Positions 28,062-36,411 of a stretch of 64,000 nucleotides of DNA are shown here, one piece after another. The DNA is from Spinactinospora alkalitolerans (GTDB lineage: Bacteria; Actinomycetota; Actinomycetes; Streptosporangiales; Streptosporangiaceae). The translations under genes were made by a program, and so were the position numbers. Where the stretch lies: contig NZ_JACCCC010000001.1 of NCBI RefSeq assembly GCF_013408795.1, positions 6,324,001 through 6,388,000 of the forward strand, read 5' to 3'. A model generated the notes under the pieces. The model made no database searches. It was not told where the DNA came from and worked only from the letters and a program-made list of their open reading frames with translations. Numbering within the stretch: the stretch's first letter is position 1; the number at the start of each line of letters is the position of its first letter.

Positions 28062-28222
28062 AGTACAGGGGTGGGCTGCCGCGATCGCGTGATGATGGCG
28101 GCGCGAGCGGGCCCACGCCTGCCTGCGAGCCCGGCCGTCTCTGCCGCGGGTGCGGGAGAGCGTAGAAGGCGAGGTCTGTACGTGCCGCCGGCGCTACGCG
28201 CACTGCGACAGCCAACCCCCTG
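28062..28222 (-). repeat. Dispersed repeat R1, full-length copy with inverted ends
   Basis: The right end (28182-28222) is identical to 24718-24758. The left end (about 28062-28102) is an imperfect inverted copy of it. The interior is the reverse complement of the interior of the copy at 5366. With the half copy at 24718 it frames the restriction-modification operon in direct orientation. The tRNA-Ser gene begins about 60 bases further on. Confidence 0.7.
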
Positions 28223-28284
28223 AACAACCCCCGGCAAACGAGAGAAGCCGCCCGGGGCGTGTTGCCCGGGCGGCTTCCGGTGGG

Positions 28285-28369
28285 CGGTGGAGGTGGGATT
28301 TGAACCCACGGAGGGTCTCCCCTCACGCGCTTTCGAGGCGCGCGCACTCGGCCACTATGCGACTCCACC
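28285..28369 (-). tRNA. tRNA-Ser (anticodon CGA)
   Basis: Read leftwards, acceptor GGTGGAG pairs with CTCCACC, and the anticodon stem-loop has the seven-base loop CTCGAAA, giving anticodon CGA. A long variable arm (GGGGAGACCCTC region) and a T-arm with GGTTCAAATCC follow. The 85-base length and long variable arm identify a serine tRNA. The CCA end is not encoded. It lies 10 bases downstream of tadA. Confidence 0.95.
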
Positions 28370-28379
28370 GGGAGCAACT

Positions 28380-28874
28380 CTACCGGAGACGACGGAGTGC
28401 AAAAAACTCGGTTATGACCGCGCCGCAGCGCGCGGCGACATCGGGGCCGACCAGATCGGGCGGAATCACCTCGGGGCGGTGGTTCAGCCGGCGGTCGCGC
28501 ACCACGTCCCACAGCGAGCCGACCGCGCCCGCCTTGGGGTCGCGCGCCCCGTAGACCAGGCGGTCCACCCGCGCCAGGACGATCGCGCCGGCGCACATCG
28601 TGCAGGGTTCCAAGGTCACGGCGAGCGTGCACCCGGTGAGCCGCCACGCGCCCGCGTGCGCCGCCGCCTCCCGCAGCGCCAGCACCTCGGCGTGCGCGGT
28701 GGGGTCGCCCGTGGCCTCGCGCTCGTTGTGGCCGGCCCCGATGACGGTCCCGGCCGGGTCCAGCACGACGGCGCCCACCGGCACGTCCCCACTGCCGGAG
28801 GTGCGCTCCGCCTCGTCCAGGGCCAGCCGCAGCGCCTCGTCGTAGCGGTCCCGCGCCTGCTGCGCGCCGCTCAT
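28380..28874 (-). CDS. tadA: tRNA-specific adenosine deaminase
   Basis: This is a 164-residue zinc deaminase that converts adenosine-34 to inosine in tRNA-Arg(ACG). The motifs HAEVLAL (zinc ligand His and catalytic Glu) and PCTMCAG (two Cys ligands) are intact, as is GHNEREATGDPTAH. The start at 28874 overlaps the stop of the associated-protein gene by 4 bases (ATGA), so translation is coupled. A tRNA-Ser gene follows immediately. Confidence 0.95.
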   Translation of the reverse strand: MSGAQQARDRYDEALRLALDEAERTSGSGDVPVGAVVLDPAGTVIGAGHNEREATGDPTAHAEVLALREAAAHAGAWRLTGCTLAVTLEPCTMCAGAIVLARVDRLVYGARDPKAGAVGSLWDVVRDRRLNHRPEVIPPDLVGPDVAARCGAVITEFFALRRLR

Positions 28875-29368
28875 GCCCGCAGCGCGTCCAGCGATTCGGC
28901 GAAGCCCGCGCGACCGGCGACCTCGTCCAGGGCGTCGGCGGGCAGCAGGCCCTCGCGCAGCGTCAGCGCCAGCAGCTCCTCGCCGGACGTGCCGAAGTCG
29001 GAGAGCAGGCCGGAGTCGCCGGCGGGGTCGGGGTAGGGCGTCTGCCCGGTGCCCTCGGCCTCCTCGGGCTCCCCGTCGCCCTTGCCGTCCAGCAGCAGCG
29101 CGGCGAGCGGGTAGCCGGGCACGACCCGCGCGTCGGAGAGGAAGACCTGGGGGTCGTTGTGGTCGTCGACCCTGACGATCCCGAACCACTCGTCGTCGGC
29201 CTCCACCATGAGGATCATGGTGCCCTCGGCCGCTCCGGGGTCGCGCGCCCCCGCGACGTCGCGCATCAGATCGGCGACGTCGTCGATGCCGTCGGCCTCC
29301 GCCAGATCGATCTCAGCCCCCGTCCAGCCGGCGGCGGACCGGGAGAAAACCGCTGAGAAGATCGACAC
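28871..29368 (-). CDS. tRNA adenosine deaminase-associated protein
   Basis: This is a 165-residue acidic protein starting at GTG 29368 after GGGAG. It has the actinobacterial TadA-associated layout: WTGAEIDLAEADGIDDVADL, then VEADDEWFGIVRVDDHNDPQ and VFLSDARVVPGYPLAALLL. It ends overlapping tadA. Its role with TadA is inferred only from conserved linkage. The gene at 29468 encodes a paralogue with the same landmarks. Confidence 0.85.
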   Translation of the reverse strand: MSIFSAVFSRSAAGWTGAEIDLAEADGIDDVADLMRDVAGARDPGAAEGTMILMVEADDEWFGIVRVDDHNDPQVFLSDARVVPGYPLAALLLDGKGDGEPEEAEGTGQTPYPDPAGDSGLLSDFGTSGEELLALTLREGLLPADALDEVAGRAGFAESLDALRA

Positions 29369-29467
29369 GTGCGCTCCCGCTCCTCTCCCCGGGCAGGCAG
29401 GGCCCACCCCGTTCGGCTTGACCGTGCTGCAGCGGGCGCCGACCGTGCGCCCGCCGTCGTTGGGGGC

Positions 29468-29971
29468 TTACCCCATCGCATCCAACGCACGCTGGAAGGA
29501 CTGCGGGAATCCCAGCCGCTCGGAGATGCTGGCCAGCACCTCGTCCGGGTAGAGGTCGAGGTCGCCCGCGAGCGCCCCGAGCTCCATCTCGTCCAGGCCG
29601 AGGTCGGCCAGGATCGACAGGTCGCCCGCTGGCAGCACCTGGTCGAGGTCCTCCTCGTCGGGGACGTCGATGTCCAGGTACTCCAGGACCGAGCGCGCCA
29701 CCTTCCAGTCGACCGATGCCGTGACGTCGGAGAGGAAGAGGCTGACGTCGTCGCGCCCGTACACGCGGGCGATGATGAAGAAGTCGTCGCCGACCGAGAC
29801 CAGCCCGATCGCGCCGCTGATGCTGGGCTGCTGCCGCAGCGCGTGCAGAAGTCCCTTCAGATCCTGCGTCAGGGCCACCGGGAGCAGGTCGACGTCCCAG
29901 TAGTCCTCTTCGCGATAAGCGACGGCGGCGAAGTCACTGGAGCCGTCGTCATCCTGTTCGAGTCCCGTCAT
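29468..29971 (-). CDS. tRNA adenosine deaminase-associated protein, paralogue
   Basis: This is a 167-residue acidic protein starting at ATG 29971 after GGAG. Landmarks match the downstream paralogue: YWDVDLLPVALTQDLKGLL, DDFFIIARVYGRDDVSLFLS, and a C-terminal LGLDEMELGALAGDLDLYPD region. The two genes lie in tandem with 99 bases between them. The sequences are diverged, so each probably has its own role. No catalytic motif is visible. Confidence 0.8.
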   Translation of the reverse strand: MTGLEQDDDGSSDFAAVAYREEDYWDVDLLPVALTQDLKGLLHALRQQPSISGAIGLVSVGDDFFIIARVYGRDDVSLFLSDVTASVDWKVARSVLEYLDIDVPDEEDLDQVLPAGDLSILADLGLDEMELGALAGDLDLYPDEVLASISERLGFPQSFQRALDAMG

Positions 29972-30344
29972 CGTCACTCCACCCGGAAGGCCTTGATGCG
30001 GCCAGGATCGCAGATCGTCCGGGACGGCGTCATCGTAACGGCTGCCCTCGCCCGTGACTCGGTCTCCCCAAGGGGGGCTGTCTCCGTGATAGAAGTCCGC
30101 GCTCACATGTCCTATTAGAACGGACGCCCCGTCCCCAACAGAACGCGATCGGAAAACTTCGTCCCACGCGGCACAGCGGCCACACTGCGGCGCCCGCCCG
30201 TCCGAGGCCGTGAACCCCCTGGTGGGTGGCGCCGCACACGGCGGCGAACCGACCGATAGCGGAGGGAAACGGCGGTCTGCGGAACCGCGGAAATCACCGT
30301 CCCAAAGTGCGTCGGCCGGCGCCGACCGGGCTTCGACCGCCGCG

Positions 30345-30435
30345 CTCACGGGGCCGGATGGACTCTCGGGACCCGGGCCGCCGTGCCGCCGACGACTTGT
30401 GCGCACCGCGACAGCCGATCTCCTCCCTGTGCGAA
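30345..30435 (+). repeat. Dispersed repeat R1, degenerate half copy c
   Basis: GACCGCCGCG...GTGCCGCCGACG...CGCGACAGCCGAT...CCTGTGCGAACC follows the same order as the copies at 24667 and 33350 but with more changes. Apart from it, the 597-base gap 29972-30568 shows no gene. Confidence 0.55.
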
Positions 30436-30568
30436 CCGACCGCCGAACATGGCTGAACGGCCGGGAGTGGCGCCGGTCACACCCCCATCCGACCGGGCCC
30501 GCGGCCGCCGTTAGACTCGGACGCCGACCCCACCCCGTCTCCCCAGCTCACCGGAGTGTGTTTTCCAG

Positions 30569-31222
30569 ATGGACATCCACGTCGTCGACCATCCGCTCGT
30601 CGCGCACAAGCTCACGACTCTGCGCGACGTGCGTACCGACTCTCCGACGTTCCGGCGGCTGACCGACGAGCTGGTCACCCTGCTCGCCTACGAGGCGACC
30701 CGGGACGTCCGGGTGGCCGATGTCACCGTGCAGACGCCTCTGGCCCCCGCTCCCGGCGTGCAGCTCACCCGGCCCACGCCGCTGGTGATCCCCATCCTGC
30801 GCGCCGGCCTGGGCATGCTCGACGGCATGACGCGGCTGCTCCCGACGGCCGAGGTCGGCTTCCTCGGCATGGCCCGCGACGAGCGGACCCTGCAGCCGGC
30901 GACCTACGCCGACCGCCTCCCCCAGGACCTGTCCGGGCGCCAGTGCTACGTGCTCGACCCGATGCTGGCCACCGGCGGCACGCTGGCGGCTTCGCTGAAG
31001 CTGCTGGTCGACCGCGGCGCCGACCACGTCACCGCGATCTGCCTGCTCGCCGCGCCCGAGGGCCTGGATTCGGTCAAGGCCAAACTGGTCGAGACGCTGG
31101 GCGACGAGCACAACGCGCTGCTGCGCGTGGTCACGGCGGCCGTCGACGAGCGGCTGAACGAGAACGGGTTCATCATGCCGGGGCTGGGCGACGCCGGGGA
31201 CCGGCTCTACGGCTGCGTGTGA
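30569..31222 (+). CDS. upp: Uracil phosphoribosyltransferase
   Basis: This is a 217-residue pyrimidine salvage enzyme making UMP from uracil and PRPP. The family signature [14 protein letters not shown] and the PRPP loop [14 protein letters not shown] are intact, and the C-terminal uracil-binding segment [12 protein letters not shown] is present. Length is typical (about 210). The gene stands alone downstream of a gap with an R1 half copy. Confidence 0.97.
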   Translation: MDIHVVDHPLVAHKLTTLRDVRTDSPTFRRLTDELVTLLAYEATRDVRVADVTVQTPLAPAPGVQLTRPTPLVIPILRAGLGMLDGMTRLLPTAEVGFLGMARDERTLQPATYADRLPQDLSGRQCYVLDPMLATGGTLAASLKLLVDRGADHVTAICLLAAPEGLDSVKAKLVETLGDEHNALLRVVTAAVDERLNENGFIMPGLGDAGDRLYGCV

Positions 31223-31261
31223 CCGCGGGCGTCCGGCGCGCACGGTCCGGCCGCGGCCGCG

Positions 31262-31610
31262 CGCTCTTTTAAAGAAAAGTACATATAGGTGGTTTCGTCC
31301 GCCCGAAACCGGGAACCCTCTACTTCTCACCATAGGACACTTCGGTAACAAATACGCTTCGACCTGGCGTTTTTTGTATTAGCCGAATTCCACTCAAGGC
31401 GGAGACGTGGCACATTAGGGTTGTCCCACTTGCCAACCCCTGACCCGGGAACAGCACCAGACCCCGACCGCAGCACCGACCCCTGACCCCCCTCCCAGCA
31501 CAGACACCCACCCTCACCTGCCCAAACTCCATTCCCTTACTGAGTCCCCCGACCCCTGTGGCGGTCACACGTTGCAGACGGCCGGGCACGGAGCGCCATC
31601 GATCACCCCT
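31262..31610. other. AT-rich then G-poor intergenic stretch
   Basis: Positions about 31262-31400 are far richer in A and T than the chromosome, and include TTTTAAAGAAAAG, ACATATAGG and a GGTTTCG/CGAAACC hairpin just after 31290. From about 31440 to 31610 the top strand becomes C-rich and nearly G-free in places. No coding frame is convincing. It may hold a strong promoter for the gene at 31629 or be a foreign remnant. Confidence 0.5.
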
Positions 31611-31628
31611 AACCCCTCAAGGAGTGAC

Positions 31629-31853
31629 ATGACCGAAAAGGCAGCCGCCGCCCCACGCGAGTTCACCCCCGTCATCCGTCGGCTCAGCGCCGAGTTCGAC
31701 GGCGTCCACCCGGAGCCGACCATCTCCAGATGCGTGGACGCGGCCCGGCACGGGGCCCAGGACGTGACCGGCAGGGCGACGCCGGACCTCGTCGAGCGGA
31801 TCGCCCGCCAGCACCTCAAGGTCCTGGCCCTGGCCTTCGCGGAGCGACGCTGA
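31629..31853 (+). CDS. Three-helix bundle dimerization domain protein
   Basis: This is a 74-residue protein starting at ATG 31629 after AAGGAGTG. The sequence VIRRLSAEFDGVHPEPTISR...RIARQHLKVLALAF matches the small actinobacterial three-helix domain often fused to low-molecular-weight phosphatase/arsenate reductase-like proteins. Here it stands alone with no phosphatase downstream. It may dimerise with such a protein encoded elsewhere. The call rests on pattern memory. Confidence 0.65.
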   Translation: MTEKAAAAPREFTPVIRRLSAEFDGVHPEPTISRCVDAARHGAQDVTGRATPDLVERIARQHLKVLALAFAERR

Positions 31854-32012
31854 CCGGCGCCCGCCCGCGACCGGACCCCCGAGGTGACCAGCACCACATC
31901 GGCCGCGAACTGGAACGCCACGCCGGTAACCGGTATCTGCCTTTACGGGCTTGCTTCGCGATGTAACAATCACCTTGGGTTAGTGGGTCAGCAGCTTCTT
32001 GGGGAGTCGGTC

Positions 32013-32177
32013 ATGGCGAAGTTGAAGAAATGGCTGGGGTATGGCCTCGTTGCCTTTGTCGCCTTCTATCTGCTCACTCAGCCCGAATCCGCCGCAGGCG
32101 TGATCCAGACCGGGCTCAACGGGTTGATGGGCGCCGCTGATTCACTGTCCCGCTTCGTCAACGCCCTGGCCGTTTAG
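32013..32177 (+). CDS. Small single-pass membrane protein
   Basis: This is a 54-residue protein starting at ATG 32013 after GGGGAG. It has a basic start (AKLKKW), one hydrophobic helix (GYGLVAFVAFYLLT) and a second amphipathic helix. It ends 9 bases before the start of the PH-domain gene at 32187, so the two are an operon and may interact at the membrane. A preceding stretch near 31960-31995 is less GC-rich and may carry the promoter. Confidence 0.65.
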   Translation: MAKLKKWLGYGLVAFVAFYLLTQPESAAGVIQTGLNGLMGAADSLSRFVNALAV

Positions 32178-32186
32178 GGGGCCGAC

Positions 32187-32717
32187 GTGCCAATGAGGCT
32201 GGTAACCCCGGGCGATGCCGCGCCGGCATCGGTCAACCGCTACCTGCTGCCGCACGAGCAGCAGGTCATCACCATGCGTCGGCATCCGGCCATCCTGATG
32301 GGGCCGGTGGCGATGGTGCTCGGCAGCCTCATCTTCGCCGGCATTCTGAGCAACACCGCGATCGCTGGGAGCTCCACCGTACTGGCCGTCATCTGGTGGG
32401 CCTGGCTGCTGATCCTCGTCTGGTTCGTGTGGAAGGTCGCGGAGTGGTCGGTGGACTACTTCGTCATCACCTCGGCGCGGCTGCTGGCCACGAGCGGGCT
32501 GATCACCCGGCAGGTCAACATGATGCCGCTGGGCAAGGTCACGGACATGCGCTTCGAGCGCTCCATCGTGGGGCGCATGGTCGGCTACGGCACCTTCGTC
32601 ATGGAGTCCGCCGGTCAGGACCAGGCTCTGAGCAGGATCAACTACGTTCCCTACCCCGAGCAGCTCTACCTCGAGGTCGTCGGGTTGATCTTCCCTGGCA
32701 AGGAGGACGCGGCCTAG
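32187..32717 (+). CDS. Membrane protein with bacterial PH domain (YdbS-like)
   Basis: This is a 176-residue protein. I prefer the GTG at 32187, spaced well from AGGGG, over the ATG at 32193. Residues about 16-30 (RYLLPHEQQVITMRRHPAI) and two transmembrane helices (about 35-75) are followed by the PH-type segment DYFVITSARLLATSGLITRQVNMMPL, part of which is cited. It ends with MRFERS...GYGTFVMESAGQDQ. This layout is widespread in actinobacteria. The PH domain faces the cytoplasm and its ligand is unknown. Confidence 0.85.
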   Translation: MPMRLVTPGDAAPASVNRYLLPHEQQVITMRRHPAILMGPVAMVLGSLIFAGILSNTAIAGSSTVLAVIWWAWLLILVWFVWKVAEWSVDYFVITSARLLATSGLITRQVNMMPLGKVTDMRFERSIVGRMVGYGTFVMESAGQDQALSRINYVPYPEQLYLEVVGLIFPGKEDAA

Positions 32718-32875
32718 CCGCGCACCGCCAGCGACACGAAGCGTCCGCCGTCGGCGGGCGCTTCTTTCTTGGTTGCCCGCTTCTTGGTTGCCCGCTTCGC
32801 TGCCGCCCCTCCACGTCTCCTCCGCATCCTCCCTGCGCCCCCGTGTTCCCTCAGACACATGCCGGTATATCCAAG

Positions 32876-32905
32876 TTGACTTCAAGGTGAACGGAAGGTT
32901 AACTA
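32876..32905 (+). promoter_or_regulatory. Likely vegetative promoter
   Basis: TTGACT (32876-32881) is followed after 17-18 bases by TTAACTA (32899-32905) in a locally AT-rich stretch. It lies about 35 bases before the GAGGAGG site of the gene at 32940. Confidence 0.6.
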
Positions 32906-32939
32906 TAGTCCTCAGTAAGCTGAACGAGGAGGTGTCGCC

Positions 32940-33167
32940 ATGGCCCGGAAGGTGAGCGAGGCGTCGCTGTCCACCGCCCGTCCGGTCTCGACGCGCCGTC
33001 GGCGTCGTCCTTCCGTCGCCCGCACCCGCGGCACCGCCCCGATGGGGATGACGCTGCCGCAGCCGCGCGAGACCGAGGAGACCGCCGCACCCGCCCGCCC
33101 GCTACTGCGCTGGGTGCTGACCACCGATGACAACGGCCGCACGCGCCCCGAGGCGCGCTGGCAGTAA
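32940..33167 (+). CDS. Small basic hypothetical protein
   Basis: This is a 75-residue protein whose ATG follows GAGGAGG. It is strongly basic near residues 18-35 (STRRRRRPSVARTRG) and ends with LLRWVLTTDDNGRTRPEARW. It has no membrane helix. A good promoter, a strong ribosome-binding site and an excellent terminator suggest high, independent expression. Nucleic-acid binding is plausible from charge but unproven. Confidence 0.7.
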   Translation: MARKVSEASLSTARPVSTRRRRRPSVARTRGTAPMGMTLPQPRETEETAAPARPLLRWVLTTDDNGRTRPEARWQ

Positions 33168-33183
33168 CGCGATCGCGCATCGC

Positions 33184-33227
33184 GCCGTGGGGCGGCCGGT
33201 CACCGAGGTGACCGGCCGCCCCACGGC
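33184..33227 (+). terminator. Strong hairpin terminator
   Basis: Perfect 20-base arms surround a 4-base loop (CGAG), beginning 17 bases after the stop of the gene at 32940. Confidence 0.85.
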
Positions 33228-33349
33228 TGTGCACGTCGAAACCGCCGGTGGTCGCATTGGGGGCGCGCCGACCGTTGGCTCCGCTGCGTCCTCCGATGGG
33301 ATCGAGCGCCCGGATCACCATGAACCGCATCGAGTTCCGACTACTGCGC

Positions 33350-33431
33350 TCGCGGGTCGGGGTGAGACGTCCAAGGCTCGGACCTGCTGTGCCGTCGGCG
33401 CTACGCGCACTGCGACAGCCGACCCCCTGTG
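33350..33431 (+). repeat. Dispersed repeat R1, half copy d
   Basis: GCTCGGACCTGCTGTGCCGT and the following GGCGCTACGCGCACTGCGAC closely match 24667-24758. The remaining gap up to 33771 shows no gene; an AGGCAGCCGCC/AGGCAGCC short duplication is present near 33455. Confidence 0.7.
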
Positions 33432-33771
33432 CGAACCCGACCGTCGAGCACCAGGCAGCCGCCAGGCAGCCTTACCCATCTCCCCATGACCATCCGATGG
33501 TCTGAGCGCCCGCCCCCGCCGGAATCAAGGCCGAGACCGACGAGAAGAGCCGGTAAACGAGCACTCTCGTGCGCGCCCGGCAGCGGACAAGGCCGCACAG
33601 CAGGTCTTCGGCTGCGGCCGGCTCGGGTAGGCACCGTCGGAGACGGACAAACCGACCCGTTGGTATGGCGCGTTCTCCCGGACGTTTGTAGGCTGCTGGG
33701 CACGCTCGGCCACCGCGCCACCGGCCGGCCCGCCCCGACAACCCGAACCCGTTCCGCACCAGGAGTCCGCC

Positions 33772-34683
33772 ATGCAGGTCCTGCGCACACCCGACGACCG
33801 GTTCACCGATCTCCCCGGGTTCCCCTTCGCGCCGCACTACGCCGAGGTCGGCGACGGCGACGGCGGCACCCTCCGCATGCACCACCTGGACGAGGGCCCG
33901 CGCGACGGCGACGTCGTCGTGCTCCTGCACGGCGAGCCCTCCTGGTGCTACCTGTACCGCTCGATGATCCCGCCCCTGATCGACGCCGGATTCCGGTGCG
34001 TCGCCCCCGACCTCGTCGGATTCGGCCGCTCCGACAAACCCACCGAACAGGACGACTACACCTACGCCGCGCACGTGTCCTGGCTGCGGAGCCTGCTCCT
34101 CGACCGGCTCGACCTGCGCGGGATCACCCTGTTCGGCCAGGACTGGGGCGGGCTCATCGGGCTGCGGATGCTCGCGGAGGCGCCGGACCGCTTCGCCCGC
34201 GCCGTGGTCGCCAACACCGGCCTGCCCACCGGGGACCACCCGCCGACGGAGGCGTTCCTGAAGTGGCAGCGGTTCGCCCGGCAGACGCCCGACTTCCAGA
34301 TCGGGCGCCTGATCAACGGAAGCGTCCGGAGCGACCTGCCGCCCGAGGTGGTCGCCGCCTACGACGCGCCCTTCCCCGACGCCTCCTACACCGCAGGCGC
34401 GCGGGTCTTCCCCTCCCTGGTCCCCACCGCCCCCGACGACCCGGCGTCGGCCGACAACCGGCGCGCCTGGGAGGTGCTGAAGGAGTGGGACAAGCCCCTC
34501 CTCACCGCGTTCAGCGACGGCGACCCCATCACCGCGGGCGGTGAGCGCCCCTTCCAGAAGCTCGTTCCCGGCGCGCAGGACCAGCCGCACGCGACCATCG
34601 AGGACGCCGGCCACTTCCTGCAGGAGGACGCCGGCCCCGAGCTCGCCCGGATCATCGCCGACCTGGTCCGCCGCACCCGGTGA
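33772..34683 (+). CDS. Haloalkane dehalogenase-like alpha/beta hydrolase
   Basis: This is a 303-residue hydrolase resembling DhlA-type enzymes. The oxyanion segment is LLHGEPSWCYLYR, the nucleophile elbow LFGQDWGGLIGLR with Asp as nucleophile, and the catalytic His lies in ATIEDAGHFLQED. The Trp after the Asp is a halide-binding residue in dehalogenases. These enzymes split carbon-halogen bonds by an Asp-ester intermediate. Sequence supports the family; the natural substrate is unknown. It has no linked degradation genes. Confidence 0.85.
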   Translation: MQVLRTPDDRFTDLPGFPFAPHYAEVGDGDGGTLRMHHLDEGPRDGDVVVLLHGEPSWCYLYRSMIPPLIDAGFRCVAPDLVGFGRSDKPTEQDDYTYAAHVSWLRSLLLDRLDLRGITLFGQDWGGLIGLRMLAEAPDRFARAVVANTGLPTGDHPPTEAFLKWQRFARQTPDFQIGRLINGSVRSDLPPEVVAAYDAPFPDASYTAGARVFPSLVPTAPDDPASADNRRAWEVLKEWDKPLLTAFSDGDPITAGGERPFQKLVPGAQDQPHATIEDAGHFLQEDAGPELARIIADLVRRTR

Positions 34684-34700
34684 GCTGAAGGGCGTGCACA

Positions 34701-34744
34701 TCGCCGTGCCGCCGTGTCACCTCGACGACACGGCGGCACGGCGA
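34701..34744 (+). terminator. Perfect long hairpin, probable terminator
   Basis: Eighteen-base perfect arms enclose an 8-base loop 18 bases after the hydrolase stop. The arm sequence (GACACGGCGGC) recurs in the palindrome at 56924. Confidence 0.8.
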
Positions 34745-34949
34745 CATGTCGCGGAGTCGACACGGCGCCTCCGCCGGTCGACCCCCTCCCGGCCGGCACC
34801 GGGTCCCTGAATCCGGCGGGCGCCCCGGACCCCGGCGCCGGCGGACACCTCCGGGTCGGCCTTTTCTTGCTACGGTTCCGGTTGTCCTTTCGCGCCGGCG
34901 CCCGTCGCCGCGCGCGCGGTTCCATCCCCCCGATCCGCGAAAGCCGCCC

Positions 34950-35597
34950 ATGCGACTCGTTCCGTCATCCCCCGTCTCCTGGTCCGTCGCTGCCGTCGGC
35001 GTCGCCGTCGCGGCCGGCGCACTGTTCGTCGGCTGCGACGTGCTCCCCGACGACGCCGCGGAGGGACCCGCCGCGGGGGAGGCGACACCGCTGCCGGAGC
35101 CCAGCGCCGAGGAGGCCCCCTTCGCCGTACCGGCCTCGTGCGCCGACATCGGCGCGGCCGAACTCGTCGGTGACCTGGCGCCGGAGGGCGCCGCGCTCGA
35201 AGAGGAGGCGGGAGGGGTCGAGGACGTCCCCGACTCCGAACAGCTGTCCTGCACCTGGGTCGGCGGCACCGAGCCCGGCGGCGAGTCGGTCGCGCTCGTC
35301 TTCACGGTGAACGCCGACCCCGGCGACCGGGCCGCGGTGGTCCGGCCGGCCGGCGCGCAGGAGGAGATGGACTGGGAGGTCGACGTCGATGTCAACGTCG
35401 ACACCTACCGGACCGACCGGACCGACGAGCTCGGCGGGGAGCTGAAGCTCGTCTCGACCGTCGAGGGCTCCAACCGGCACCTCCACCTGTCGCTCCCCGG
35501 CGACCTGCACGTCTCGGTCTTCACGGTCTCCTCGGAGGCCACCAAGGAGGAGATGGAGCAGGTGGTCCTCGCCGCCGCACAGGAGGCCGGCGCCTGA
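34950..35597 (+). CDS. Predicted lipoprotein, DUF3558-like layout
   Basis: This is a 215-residue protein starting at ATG 34950. It has a hydrophobic signal (SWSVAAVGVAVAAGALFVGC) with a lipobox-like LFVGC, then an acidic Ala/Glu/Pro-rich linker. A globular domain has PASCADIGAAELVG and QLSCTWVG, a paired-Cys arrangement seen in actinobacterial extracellular DUF3558-like domains. Function is unknown. The ribosome-binding site is weak. Confidence 0.65.
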   Translation: MRLVPSSPVSWSVAAVGVAVAAGALFVGCDVLPDDAAEGPAAGEATPLPEPSAEEAPFAVPASCADIGAAELVGDLAPEGAALEEEAGGVEDVPDSEQLSCTWVGGTEPGGESVALVFTVNADPGDRAAVVRPAGAQEEMDWEVDVDVNVDTYRTDRTDELGGELKLVSTVEGSNRHLHLSLPGDLHVSVFTVSSEATKEEMEQVVLAAAQEAGA

Positions 35598-35756
35598 CAG
35601 GCCGCCGGAGGCCGTGGTCACCGCGGTGGCCGGGTGGCGGCCCTCACGGCGATCTTGACCTTGCGGGACCTGAAAACGTTGCGATAACCCCCCACAAGGT
35701 CACGATCGCCGAAAGTGCTGCGGCGCACCGACCACCCGACGCGGCTTCTGCGAACC

Positions 35757-36397
35757 TCAGTACCGGCCCGCTTCGGTCGGGGAGGCCTCGGATGCGGCCG
35801 CGCCGTCCCATTCCTCGGCGACCAGGGACAGCAGGGCTTCGCGGTCCGCGCCCGCGCGGCGGGCGCACTGGACCAGGGCGCGGGCCGGTGTCCGGAGGTC
35901 GGGCGCGGCCGCATCGGGCCCGGTCGCCGCACCCGGCTCAGGGGGCGCGGCCCGCTGTGCGGGCGGGGGCGCGACGAAGGTCCCCCTGCTTCCGCGGCTG
36001 CGGAGCAGGCCCTCCTGCTCCGGCTCGCGGTAGGCGCGCGCCACGGTGTTGGGCGCCAGCCCCAGGTCGACAGCCGTTCGTGGAAGCGCCGCCCCGGGAC
36101 GACCGTGGCCGCCGCGCCGGCATAGGCGGCGGCCAGCACGAGCAGCACCACGCTCAGGCCGTTCGCGACGCCGCTCATGGGGTCCTCGGGCCGGCCGCCG
36201 CCGACCCCCGTCCCGACGGTGGCGACCACGCCCGCCGCGGCGGCGATCGCGACGACGGCGGCTCCGGCGCTGAACACCGCGGGCACCAGCGCGGGTGCGG
36301 CACCGCCCGCCCGGATCGCGTCGCGCGGTCGCGACCGCGCCGGAACAGGCGTGTCCCCGGGGCTTCCCCGTCCGGCACCATTGACGGGACGGTTCAA
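35757..36397 (-). pseudogene. Junction of a truncated membrane protein and a GntR regulator fragment
   Basis: Reading leftwards from 36397, a membrane protein begins with two hydrophobic helices (ALVPAVFSAGAAVVAIAAAA and ANGLSVVLLVLAAAYAGAA). The frame then loses membrane character near 36100. From about 36090 another frame encodes the second half of a GntR winged helix (VDLGLAPNTVARAYREPEQE then GLLRSRGSRGTFV) and its C-terminal tail, ending at 35757. The N-terminal half of the GntR domain and the rest of the membrane protein are missing. GntR/membrane gene pairs are common, so a deletion or inversion has collapsed a former pair. Confidence 0.6.
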
Positions 36398-36411
36398 CGA
36401 AGGGAGCCCTG

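Noticed and set aside
24660-28230. Integrative element with integrase at tRNA-Ser
   Set aside because: The direct repeats are R1 copies rather than a duplicated tRNA end, and no integrase, excisionase or replication gene is present.
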